A program made the translations under genes and the position numbers. DNA of 64,000 nucleotides, taken from Streptomyces sp. CB02400 (GTDB taxonomy: Bacteria; Actinomycetota; Actinomycetes; Streptomycetales; Streptomycetaceae). The stretch's first letter is position 1; each line of letters starts with the position of its first letter. The notes under the pieces were generated by a model. The model ran no database searches. It was not told the origin of the DNA and saw only the letters and a list, made by a program, of their open reading frames with translations. The stretch is taken from the NCBI RefSeq assembly GCF_001905725.1, contig NZ_LIWB01000007.1:333090-397089 (forward strand). Reading direction: 5' to 3'. Shown here in pieces: positions 15,744 through 22,916 of this stretch.

Positions 15744-16946
15744 ATGCTGTCCGAAGAGTCCGCCGCAGTACTGCGGGCCACCCTGCCCGCCGTGGCCGGG
15801 GCCCTCGACGAGATCACCACGCGTTTCTACGGCTCGATGTTCCGCGACCGGCCCGAGCTGCTGGACGGCCTGTTCAACCGGGGCAACCAGGCCAGCGGCG
15901 CCCAGCGCCGGGCGCTCGCCGGGTCCATAGCCGGTTTCGCCCAGGCGCTGCTCGCCGACCCGGACACCCGCCCGGACGCCCTGCTGTCCCGGATCGCCCA
16001 CAAGCACGTGGCGGTCGGCATCACCGACGACCAGTACACGATCGTGCACAAGTACCTGTTCGGCGCGATCGCCGAGGTGCTGGGCGACGCGGTGACGCCC
16101 GAGGTCGCCGCCGCCTGGGACGAGGTGTACTGGCTGATGGCCGGCGCCCTCATCGCGCAGGAGGCGCGCCTGTACCACGACGCCGGTGTCGAACCGGGCG
16201 ACATCTGGCGCCCGTGGACGGTGGTGGAACGCCACGAGGAGACGGACGACGTGGTGTCGTTCCTGCTGCGCCCCGCCGACGGCGAGCCCGCCCCGCCGGC
16301 CCGGGCGGGCCAGTACGTCAGCGTGAAGCTGCTCATGCCCGACGGGGTGCACCAGCTCCGCCAGTACAGCCTGTCCTCGGACCCCGGGGACGATCTGCGC
16401 CGTATCACCGTCAAGCGGGTCGCCGGAGCGGACGGCGCACCGGACGGTGAGGTCTCCGACCTGCTGCACGAGCGGACCGGCACCGGGGACGAGCTCATGC
16501 TGTCCGTGCCCGCCGGCGACGTGGCGCTCGACGAGGCCGACACCCCGCTGGTCCTGGTCTCGGCCGGCATCGGCTGCACCCCGATGCTGGGCATGCTCGC
16601 CCGGCTGGCCGCCACCGGCTCCACCCGGCGGGTGCTCGTCCTGCACGCCGACGGCTCGCCCGTCGAGCACGCGCTGCGCGCCGAGACCCGCGAGATCGTG
16701 AACGCGCTGCTCGACGCGGAGGCGGTCTTCTGGTACGAGCGTCCCGGCCCGGAGGAGCTCGACGCCCGCGACGGCCTGATGGACCTCGCGGGGATCGACG
16801 TCCCGGTGGACGCGACGGTGTACCTGTGCGGCCCGCTGCCGTTCATGCGTGCCGTGCGCGGCGGACTGCTCGACGCCGGGGTGCCCGCCCGCTCCATCCA
16901 CTACGAGGTCTTCGGCCCCGACCTGTGGCTGCCTGAGGCGGCCTGA
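15744..16946 (+). CDS. hmp: Flavohaemoglobin, nitric oxide dioxygenase
   Basis: A 400-residue Hmp-type protein that oxidises NO to nitrate with NADPH and O2. The globin domain (about 1-140) has the proximal haem His88 in RIAHKHVAVGI. The FAD-binding domain contains RQYSLSSDPGDDLRR, and the NAD domain has VLVSAGIGCTPMLGML and VYLCGPLPFM. The ATG at 15744 has TTGGGAGAC at good spacing; the frame is open upstream to 15669 without a ribosome site. It is divergent from a GAF kinase that may sense diatomic gases, and ends at a strong terminator. Confidence 0.95.
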   Translation: MLSEESAAVLRATLPAVAGALDEITTRFYGSMFRDRPELLDGLFNRGNQASGAQRRALAGSIAGFAQALLADPDTRPDALLSRIAHKHVAVGITDDQYTIVHKYLFGAIAEVLGDAVTPEVAAAWDEVYWLMAGALIAQEARLYHDAGVEPGDIWRPWTVVERHEETDDVVSFLLRPADGEPAPPARAGQYVSVKLLMPDGVHQLRQYSLSSDPGDDLRRITVKRVAGADGAPDGEVSDLLHERTGTGDELMLSVPAGDVALDEADTPLVLVSAGIGCTPMLGMLARLAATGSTRRVLVLHADGSPVEHALRAETREIVNALLDAEAVFWYERPGPEELDARDGLMDLAGIDVPVDATVYLCGPLPFMRAVRGGLLDAGVPARSIHYEVFGPDLWLPEAA

Positions 16947-16953
16947 CCGGCTC

Positions 16954-16987
16954 GGGCCCTTCGTGCCACCGGCGGCACGAAGGGCCC
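16954..16987. terminator. Bidirectional terminator, 14-bp perfect stem
   Basis: GGGCCCTTCGTGCC (16954-16967) pairs exactly with 16974-16987 across a 6-base loop. It sits between the convergent stops of the flavohaemoglobin and the roadblock gene. Confidence 0.88.
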
Positions 16988-16997
16988 CGGTGCCGGA

Positions 16998-17372
16998 TCA
17001 GACCTCGAGCTCGGCCTCGATACGGCGCAACTGGTGCCGCGCCATGGCCAGGTTGGCCCGGCCGCCGTCGAGCACCAGGTACAGGAAGAGGCCGTTCCCG
17101 CCGCGCCCCTTGAGCAGGCGGATGAGGTGGTACTGGCTGTTCAGGGTGATCAGGATGTCCTCGATCTCCTCGTTCAGCCCCAGGTGTTCCATGGTGCGCA
17201 GCTTGGACCGTACGACGTCGGTGTTGCCGGCGGCGGCGACCTCCAGGTTGAAGTCCTTGCCGCCGCCCAGCGTGCCGAGGGCCATGCCGCTGGTGTAGTC
17301 GACGAGTGCGGCGGCCGTCGCGCCGTCGATGGAGCTGAGGCATTCCTTGAGCGAGGTCTCGGTGTTGGCCAT
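16998..17372 (-). CDS. Roadblock/LC7 (MglB-like) protein A
   Basis: A 124-residue protein with the roadblock alpha/beta fold: AAALVDYTSGMALGTLGG, a central helix, then ILITLNSQYHLIRLLKG and GLFLYLVLDGGRANLAMARH. MglB-like roadblock proteins are partners (GAP or scaffold) of small Ras-like GTPases, and in Streptomyces conservons they sit beside such a GTPase. None is encoded in this cluster. The ATG at 17372 follows AAAGGACACGTCCC. It is the last gene of a four-gene leftward run, 111 bases after roadblock protein B. Confidence 0.88.
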   Translation of the reverse strand: MANTETSLKECLSSIDGATAAALVDYTSGMALGTLGGGKDFNLEVAAAGNTDVVRSKLRTMEHLGLNEEIEDILITLNSQYHLIRLLKGRGGNGLFLYLVLDGGRANLAMARHQLRRIEAELEV

Positions 17373-17483
17373 GGGACGTGTCCTTTCGGTCGTGACAGGT
17401 GATTCGGGCCGGCCGCCGGGTCGTACGGAGGCGTCCGGCCGGGGAGGGGAACCGGGAGGAAAGCCCGGAGGAAAACCGGGAGG

Positions 17484-18002
17484 TCAGCCGCCGGGCTGGG
17501 GCCGGGGCCGGTGTGCGGGCCGCTGCGGGGTCCGCACCGGGAGGGTGCCGATGGGCCGGGCCGGGCCCTGGGCCGGCGCGGGGGTCTCCCGGGTCGTGAG
17601 CCGGTCGGCGTGCCGCCCGGCGCCCGGGCCGCTGTGGGTGTCCACCAGCTCCGCGATCCGGGATCCGCTGCGCCGGCCCTCCAGGTGCAGCCGGCCCACG
17701 TTGACCCGGTCGTCGGCGAGGAGGGTGAGGACGGCGGTGGTGCCGGCCGCGTAGGTGGCGATGTAGCCCTGGCTGCCGCGCACCAGGAGTTCGCGGAACT
17801 CGCCGCGGGCGGCGGCGTCCGCCATCCGGTACGCGACGCCGAGCGCGGCGGCGGTGAGCGCGGCCAGCCCCTCCGGTTCGGTGTCGGGGATGTCGTGGGC
17901 GAGGACGAGTCCGTCGACGGTGGCCGCGAGGGAGCCCGCCAGCTTGGGTATACGGGTGCGGAGCCGACGCAGTTCGTCCAGCACGTCGGTCTCGACGGCC
18001 AT
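17484..18002 (-). CDS. Roadblock/LC7-like protein B with Pro/Arg-rich tail
   Basis: A 172-residue protein. The first 115 residues look like a roadblock domain (KLAGSLAATVDGLVLAHDIP, YRMADAAARGEFRELLVRG, GTTAVLTLLADDRVNVGRLH). The last 45 residues are a disordered tail rich in Pro, Arg and Thr. The ATG at 18002 follows AAAGGAGACTGCTC, an excellent ribosome site; the longer open frame to 18806 overlaps the next gene and lacks support. The gap to the upstream gene is 38 bases, so an operon is likely. Partner GTPase unknown. Confidence 0.82.
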   Translation of the reverse strand: MAVETDVLDELRRLRTRIPKLAGSLAATVDGLVLAHDIPDTEPEGLAALTAAALGVAYRMADAAARGEFRELLVRGSQGYIATYAAGTTAVLTLLADDRVNVGRLHLEGRRSGSRIAELVDTHSGPGAGRHADRLTTRETPAPAQGPARPIGTLPVRTPQRPAHRPRPQPGG

Positions 18003-18040
18003 GAGCAGTCTCCTTTCGGCACGCTGTCGGCGCGCGCGGA

Positions 18041-18817
18041 TCACAGTGCCTCCAAGGCGTCCAGGAGCCGTCTCAGCAGCGCTGTGTCGGGCTCGTCCCA
18101 CGCCGCGCCGCCCGCGTCGGGGACGGCGTGGACGGGCGTGGCGGGCGGGGGTGGCGCGGGGGTGACCAGTCCGCCGGCGGCCAGGCGGCGCAGTTCGACG
18201 AGGGTGTGGAAGGTGCGGTGGGCGAGGGCCGCGGCGATCTGTGCGGCGGTGCGGGCGCCGTCGACCTGGGCGAGGGTGCGGGCGCGGCGGGGCGGCAGTT
18301 CGGCGGGGCCGGTGCCCGGCACGCGGGTGAGCGGGGCGGTGTCGACGGCCGGGTCGGGCCAGATGCGGTGCAGCAGGGCGCGGCGGCGCCGTGACTCGCC
18401 GAGCACGGTCGCCACGGGTACGGGGCGGACCGCGCCGAGCCAGTGCGCGACCCCGGGGCGGAAGCGGAGCGTGGCGCCGTCGTGGGCGAGCGCGAAGTAC
18501 GCCGCGTCGAACAGGGCGCCCAGATGGCACAGTTCCAGCGCGCCGGTGGTGAGGCGCCCGCTGTCGACGAGCTGGCGGCCGACGCGGTGCCGGGCCCCGG
18601 CCCGTTCGACGGCGTCCCACCAGCCGGCCGGGGCGACGGCGCCGCTGCGGGTGAGCAGGTCGCCGAGGTCGGGGCTGTACGCGGACTCGACGTGGACGAC
18701 GTGTCCGGCCGAGAGGTAGAAGACCCCGGACTCCGTGGAGAGTGCCCCGGTGGCGTGGTCGGCCGCGAGGGTGCCGAGCAGTTCCGGCGCGGTTTCGCCG
18801 GTGCACGCCGCGGTCAT
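18041..18817 (-). CDS. DUF4388-like domain protein of the roadblock operon
   Basis: A 258-residue soluble protein. Its N-terminal half (ELLGTLAADHATGALSTESG, FYLSAGHVVHVESAYSP) resembles DUF4388/PATAN-type domains, often found with roadblock and GTPase signalling proteins. The middle includes GRLTTGALELCHLGALFDAA. A winged-helix-like part (RTLAQVDGARTAAQIAAALA) follows. Its ATG overlaps the TGA of roadblock protein C (ATGA), which shows translational coupling. Assignment to DUF4388 is by appearance only. Confidence 0.75.
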   Translation of the reverse strand: MTAACTGETAPELLGTLAADHATGALSTESGVFYLSAGHVVHVESAYSPDLGDLLTRSGAVAPAGWWDAVERAGARHRVGRQLVDSGRLTTGALELCHLGALFDAAYFALAHDGATLRFRPGVAHWLGAVRPVPVATVLGESRRRRALLHRIWPDPAVDTAPLTRVPGTGPAELPPRRARTLAQVDGARTAAQIAAALAHRTFHTLVELRRLAAGGLVTPAPPPPATPVHAVPDAGGAAWDEPDTALLRRLLDALEAL

Positions 18818-19212
18818 CCGAGCACCAGCCGGTCCGCCATCTCGGCCAGCCGGATCCGGGCCAGGGCGAGGTTGCCGTCGGCGCGGTCGAGCCAGAGGTA
18901 CAGGAACACCGTGCTGTCGAAGGTCGTGACGACGAAGCGCAGGAGGTGGTACGCGTCGGCGGTGGTGAGGATCAGGTCGTCGACGGGTGGTTCCTTGCCC
19001 GTCCCGGCCCCGCCGCCGGCGGGCGCGAGGGTGCCGCTCTCCATGGCCAGGCGGGCGAGTTCGGCGGTCTCCGCGGCCGTGGCCTCCACGTCCTCGCCGG
19101 GCGCCTCGCCCACCGCCCCCAGGGCGAGCCCGCTGATCCAGTCGACCACCAGGGCACCGCGCGCCCCCGGCAGTCGCATGGCTTCCAGCAGGCTCTCGTC
19201 GATTCCGGGCAC
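18814..19212 (-). CDS. Roadblock/LC7 protein C
   Basis: A 132-residue roadblock protein, promoter-proximal gene of the cluster. Visible elements are GALVVDWISGLALGAVGEAP, a central helix, and LILTTADAYHLLRFV followed by TVFLYLWLDRADGNLALARI. The same TTxDAYHLLR and YLWLDRxxGNLAxAR pattern occurs in protein A, so the two are likely paralogues. The GTG at 19212 follows AAGGGGGATC; a start at 19233 is possible. The stop overlaps the downstream ATG. Confidence 0.85.
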   Translation of the reverse strand: MPGIDESLLEAMRLPGARGALVVDWISGLALGAVGEAPGEDVEATAAETAELARLAMESGTLAPAGGGAGTGKEPPVDDLILTTADAYHLLRFVVTTFDSTVFLYLWLDRADGNLALARIRLAEMADRLVLG

Positions 19213-19601
19213 GCCGGATCCCCCTTCTCGCACGGCTGTACCGCGAACGTGACGTCGACGCTACGGTGTGTGCTCGACCGAGGTGAGGGCTTTGGCGTTT
19301 TCCGGGGGAATATGCGACAGGGGCGGTGCGCCGCTGGTAGGGTCCGGGCTTTTGCCGCCGGACCACCGCCGGGACAGGGCGCGGGCGGGGCCGGCCCCGG
19401 TGCGGATGGTGGGCCGGCCCCGCCCGCGGGCCCCATTGTGGTGACGGCCCCGCCGCCGGGACCACGGGTGAACCGCTGTCACCATGTGTGCGCCGCGCAC
19501 ACCCCGCGCGCGACACGCCGACCGGCGGAGCCCCGGCTCAATCCTCCGGCCGGCCACGACGATACTGGCAGGAGCACGTGCCCCCGCTCACGACTGGACC
19601 C
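19213..19601. other. Divergent intergenic region with a long hairpin
   Basis: 389 bases with no gene seen, between the roadblock operon and a rightward unknown gene. It holds the 17-bp perfect stem at 19381-19427. The part nearest the operon (19260-19320) is less GC-rich and probably carries the operon promoter. Confidence 0.5.
19381..19427. promoter_or_regulatory. Long hairpin in divergent region
   Basis: GCGGGCGGGGCCGGCCC (19381-19397) pairs perfectly with 19411-19427 across a 13-base loop. Lying between divergent starts, it is not in a normal terminator position. It may act in the leader of the rightward gene or as an insulator, which is inference. Confidence 0.5.
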
Positions 19602-20717
19602 ATGCCGACCTCCTCCTCAGCCCGCCCCGCCGTCCCTCCCACAGTCTGGCTGGCCCGCGGCCGCCACGCCGGTGCCACGCCCGACACGGCGATCCGGCAC
19701 ACCCTGCACTGGCTCAAGGCCGGCCAGGACATCGACGACTTCCTGGAACTCCCCGCGCCGGACACCGCTCCCGACCTGGTGTTCGAAGCCCGGACGCGAG
19801 TCGCGGGCGGGGTCACCGTGCGCGCCCGGCTGAGCCTCGCGCCCGGCACAGACACGGGCCGGGACTGGATCCTGGTCGCCGAGGCGGAACAGCCCTGGGA
19901 CCCCTCCTGGCCGTCCCCGGCCGCCATGTTCTGGCCGTCGGAGCCGGACCCGGGGTGGAACGCCGACCCGGCGACGGGACTGCGGCCGGGCGTGATCAAT
20001 CCGCTGCCCGAGGACGACAAGGACGTACGACGGCTGCTGCGCGCCTGTGTGCGCGACCCGTGGCACGTCCATGTCGTCGTCCATGAGGCGATGACCACGG
20101 ACGAGCGCGGCCGGGTGCCGCTCGCGCGCTGGCTGCCGCCGGGGCTGCGGGACCGGGTGGTGGAGCACCGGGCCACGCCCCAGCAGTCGCGGGTGGCGAA
20201 CTGGGCGCTGCGGGAGTTCGGTGTGGAGGTTCCGCGCGGGGGCGCGGTGGTGCTGCCCGGCAGTCCGGCGCCCGAGGGGTACGACGCCGACGCCTTCGCC
20301 GTACGCGCGGTGTTCCTGGACGGCACGGAACCGGTCGACCTCGTGGCGGCGGTGACCCGGTACGACGCGCTGCCGCGCACGCTGCCGGAGGGGGCGGAGG
20401 ACGCGCTGACGGCGCTGCGGGAGGAGTGGCGCCTGTTGACGATGGAGGAGGAACTCGTCCGGCAGCGGGCGCTGGTGGCGATGTACGCCGAGGCGCTGGA
20501 GGCGATGACGAAGTCACGGGATCTGTACCGGGAGGCGGCGGAGCGTGCGCATGAGGCGTTGGCCGTGTACCGGGAATCCGCCGAGGTCCTGGGGGCGGGG
20601 GAGGCTCCCGCGCCTCGGGGGGCGTCACCTCTGACTCGTACTCTGGAGCGGCTCAAGATCGGTGGCAAGGCGCGGCGGCCGGGCCCCGTCTCCGGGGAGC
20701 CCGCGTCGGACAACTAG
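19602..20717 (+). CDS. Hypothetical protein with C-terminal coiled coil
   Basis: A 371-residue protein I do not recognise. The first 250 residues look globular and soluble, with tryptophan-rich parts (WDPSWPSPAAMFWPSEPD). Residues about 270-330 (EEWRLLTMEEELVRQRAL onward) form a strong coiled-coil or amphipathic helix, followed by a basic tail. There is no signal peptide or membrane segment. The ATG at 19602 was preferred; a GTG at 19578 with GGAG three bases away is an alternative. It is monocistronic, divergent from the roadblock operon, and followed by the palindromic repeat region. Confidence 0.75.
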   Translation: MPTSSSARPAVPPTVWLARGRHAGATPDTAIRHTLHWLKAGQDIDDFLELPAPDTAPDLVFEARTRVAGGVTVRARLSLAPGTDTGRDWILVAEAEQPWDPSWPSPAAMFWPSEPDPGWNADPATGLRPGVINPLPEDDKDVRRLLRACVRDPWHVHVVVHEAMTTDERGRVPLARWLPPGLRDRVVEHRATPQQSRVANWALREFGVEVPRGGAVVLPGSPAPEGYDADAFAVRAVFLDGTEPVDLVAAVTRYDALPRTLPEGAEDALTALREEWRLLTMEEELVRQRALVAMYAEALEAMTKSRDLYREAAERAHEALAVYRESAEVLGAGEAPAPRGASPLTRTLERLKIGGKARRPGPVSGEPASDN

Positions 20718-20796
20718 GCGCTTTCGGTACGGCGTTTGGGGGGGTGCGCTGCGTCGGGGTGGGCCGGGGGTGTTTGCGCTGCCCGGCGATAACGGG

Positions 20797-20900
20797 GTGC
20801 CTCCCCCACTCTCGGCTCCGCTCGAGCGGGAGGTACCCCCACCACCCACCCGTGCCGCCCTGGGGTACCTCCCAGGCCCTCAAGGCACTGGGGGAGGCAC
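20797..20900. repeat. 104-bp nested palindromic element containing interspersed repeat copy 2
   Basis: The outer arms GTGCCTCCCCCA (20797-20808) and TGGGGGAGGCAC (20889-20900) are exact inverted repeats. Inside, GGTACCCCCA (20832-20841) faces TGGGGTACC (from 20861), and CCTCCCAG faces CTGGGGGAGG. The first 41 bases after the arm start (20801-20841) are the second copy of the element at 5507-5547. It lies between convergent genes, so it could also terminate transcription. This type of intergenic palindrome is common in Streptomyces. Confidence 0.75.
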
Positions 20901-20931
20901 GACTGCCCGCGGATCGCGGGGGGACGAGGCG

Positions 20932-21999
20932 TTACTCGGTCGTGCTGCGGGGCTTCGGGGTCCAGCGGGTGGTGGGGAGAAAGGACTTCATGTGCATGGC
21001 CAGGGACGCCAGCGCCAGTAGGGCGGCTGCGGCTGCGGTCGGGGTGGCCAGCCATGGGGGTGCGAGGGCCAGGTTCACGGATCGGGGCAGGGCCGCCGAC
21101 GGGAGGGAGTCGCCGTAGGCGTGGGCCGTGGCCAGGAGCGCCGGGACCACCACCGCTCCCGCCAGGGCCATCGCACCGGGGCGCACCACCAGGATCAGCG
21201 CCAGCGCCGTGCAGAACACCGACAGGCCGACGGCGAAGGCATGCAGGGAGAGGGGGACACCGTCGTGCCGCAGCGGGAAGTGGGTCACCGCGCAGACGGC
21301 GAGGGCCACGGCGGCGAGCCGGGTCGACCAGATCACGGACCTGGCGGCCGGCTCGGGCGTGCGGCGGCCGGTCTCGTCCCCGGGGTGGGGCTCGGGCGTC
21401 ACCGGCCGCTGGGCGGCCAGGCGGTCGATCAGTTCGACCAGTTCGTCGACGGAGCGGTCGGTCGCCGCCGCCCGCAGCGCCTCCTCTCGGCAGTGGGGCG
21501 CCAGCGGCTCGCTGTGCAGCAGCGCGACGAGGAGGGTGACGTCCTCGACGGAGCGGTGGGCCGCCGCCGCGCGGATCGTCTCGTCCGCGCTGCCCGCGTC
21601 ACGCGGCGGCCGGGTCAGCAGGGCCACGAGACGGGTGACGTCCTCCACCGACCGGTCGATCCCGGCGGCGCGCAGCGCCTCGACCACGGCCCGCGTGTGT
21701 TCGGGCGAGCGCTCCAGCGCGGTGACGAGGGCGGCGACATCCTCCAGCGACCGGTCCGAGACGGCGGTGCGCACCAGGTCGCCGACCGGATCGCCGTACG
21801 GCTTCCCGGCCGTGACGGGGTCCACGAGGTCGGCCGTGGCGGCCGGGGCTTTCGTCATGAACCCGAGCGGGCGGGTGAGGGCCCGGTCCTGCCGGTGGGT
21901 GCCGGTCGCCGTGGCCGTCGTGGCGGAGGGCGGGGCCGTGGCCGCCTCGGTGGGTATGACCGGTTCGTTCGAGGGAAGTGACGAGGAGAATGTGGTCAT
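20932..21999 (-). CDS. Membrane protein with four DRSVEDV repeats
   Basis: A 355-residue protein. Residues about 70-210 hold four 30-40-residue repeats of the pattern DRSxEDVxxLVxLL-x-ALRAA (DRSLEDVAALVTALE, DRSVEDVTRLVALLT, HRSVEDVTLLVALLH, DRSVDELVELIDRLA). These look like a helical solenoid. Four membrane helices follow (ARSVIWSTRLAAVALAVC, HAFAVGLSVFCTALALIL, MALAGAVVVPALLATAHA, TAAAAALLALASLAMHM), then a basic tail. The ATG at 21999 follows GGAGACGATC; an ATG at 22011 has no ribosome site. The repeat region is probably cytoplasmic. Function unknown. Confidence 0.82.
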   Translation of the reverse strand: MTTFSSSLPSNEPVIPTEAATAPPSATTATATGTHRQDRALTRPLGFMTKAPAATADLVDPVTAGKPYGDPVGDLVRTAVSDRSLEDVAALVTALERSPEHTRAVVEALRAAGIDRSVEDVTRLVALLTRPPRDAGSADETIRAAAAHRSVEDVTLLVALLHSEPLAPHCREEALRAAATDRSVDELVELIDRLAAQRPVTPEPHPGDETGRRTPEPAARSVIWSTRLAAVALAVCAVTHFPLRHDGVPLSLHAFAVGLSVFCTALALILVVRPGAMALAGAVVVPALLATAHAYGDSLPSAALPRSVNLALAPPWLATPTAAAAALLALASLAMHMKSFLPTTRWTPKPRSTTE

Positions 22000-22213
22000 G
22001 ATCGTCTCCATGGGAAGGCTGATGACCATTTCTAGGCGCCCCCACCCCTCACTGCCACTTGGTTGAGCCACCGGGATGACCTGCGGCGATCCGGCGTTTC
22101 GCGCGGATTTCGCGGGGCATCGGACGCGTGCGCGCATGGCCGGTCCCGGCCGCCATACCGGCGTCGCGAGCGGGAATCCGCTCAGTGCGGGCCGTGTCGC
22201 GGCGAGACCGCGG

Positions 22214-22245
22214 CACGGGCCACGGGTCACGGGTCACGGGTCACA
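22214..22245 (+). repeat. CACGGGT heptamer repeat
   Basis: Three tandem copies of CACGGGT preceded by one variant CACGGGC lie directly before the ribosome site of the DUF1232 gene. The array is short and may affect promoter or leader spacing; it could simply be slippage. Confidence 0.5.
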
Positions 22246-22261
22246 GGAGGAGGGCGGTCCG

Positions 22262-22588
22262 TTGGAGAAGACCACCGTGGTGCTCGTCGTCGCCGCGGTC
22301 CTCGCGGCCGTGGTGCTGGCCGGCGCCGTCGCCGTCCTGGTCCGACTGGTGCGCATGCGGCGTGAGTTGCGTCACGCGGGTCTGCCCACGGGGCCCCGCT
22401 GGGTGTTCTGGGGCGCGGTCCTCTACCTGGTGCTGCCGGCCGATCTGCTGCCCGATCCGGTCTACCTGGACGACATGGGCGTTCTCCTGCTGGCCCTGCG
22501 CACCATGCGGGGTTCCTCCGGCGCCCGGGCTCCCGGAGCACCCCTCCGGAGGGGCCGCCGGCGACCCGCCGATGATTACGCTCCGTGA
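22262..22588 (+). CDS. DUF1232 (YkvA-like) membrane protein
   Basis: A 108-residue protein. One membrane helix (TTVVLVVAAVLAAVVLAGAV) is followed by a short basic linker and a DUF1232/YkvA core, WVFWGAVLYLVLPADLLPDP-x-YLDDMGVLLLALRTM, which forms a hairpin membrane insertion in this family. The role of DUF1232 proteins is not established. The TTG at 22262 was chosen because AGGAGGAGG lies eight bases upstream; earlier in-frame starts lack ribosome sites. It precedes the graspetide precursor by 120 bases. Confidence 0.85.
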   Translation: MEKTTVVLVVAAVLAAVVLAGAVAVLVRLVRMRRELRHAGLPTGPRWVFWGAVLYLVLPADLLPDPVYLDDMGVLLLALRTMRGSSGARAPGAPLRRGRRRPADDYAP

Positions 22589-22613
22589 GGAAACCAACCA
22601 CCCGTTCGATTCG

Positions 22614-22619
22614 TATAAG
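22614..22619 (+). promoter_or_regulatory. Candidate -10 element for the graspetide cassette
   Basis: TATAAG lies 90 bases before the precursor start, inside the only AT-rich stretch between the DUF1232 gene and the precursor. No convincing -35 hexamer is visible, so the promoter may need an activator or an alternative sigma factor. Confidence 0.35.
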
Positions 22620-22708
22620 TCTCTGGAAGCCAAAAGAAGTCGGCGGACCAAGCGACGGCGCACAGCGGGCCGTTGCCTGCTCGGCGCAGCACCGACGAGG
22701 GAGAGACG

Positions 22709-22900
22709 ATGCAACCGTTCGCGCTCAACTACGCACGTCCGGCAGTGGAGTTGGCCGTTGCCACTCCGTACGCGTATGACTCCGGACTGCAGTTGAACGT
22801 ACTCGGCGACGGGCGGATCGCGGCCTGCGATCACGCGCTGTTGCGCGAGGTGGGGACGACGACGTCCACCGCGGGCTCCAAGACCCACTTCGACGACTGA
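22709..22900 (+). CDS. tgmA: Graspetide precursor peptide (ATP-grasp-modified RiPP)
   Basis: A 63-residue precursor of the ATP-grasp-targeted RiPP family (TgmA type, first noted around S. avermitilis SAV_5884). The leader begins MQPFALNYARP and carries TPYAYDSGLQLNVLGDGRI, both typical. The C-terminal core is TTTSTAGSKTHFDD. Its Thr/Ser hydroxyls and Asp62/Asp63 carboxyls are the expected donors and acceptors for side-chain ester links; Lys58 could allow an amide. At most two side-chain links are possible with two core acidic residues. The ATG follows GAGGGAGAG. The maturase gene starts 16 bases after its stop. Activity of the product is unknown. Confidence 0.92.
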   Translation: MQPFALNYARPAVELAVATPYAYDSGLQLNVLGDGRIAACDHALLREVGTTTSTAGSKTHFDD

Positions 22901-22916
22901 ACGCGGACCGTAGACG

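Noticed and set aside
22214..22245. The CACGGGT array as an iteron origin or a CRISPR fragment.
   Set aside because: Only three to four adjacent 7-base units without spacers, and no replication or cas gene nearby.
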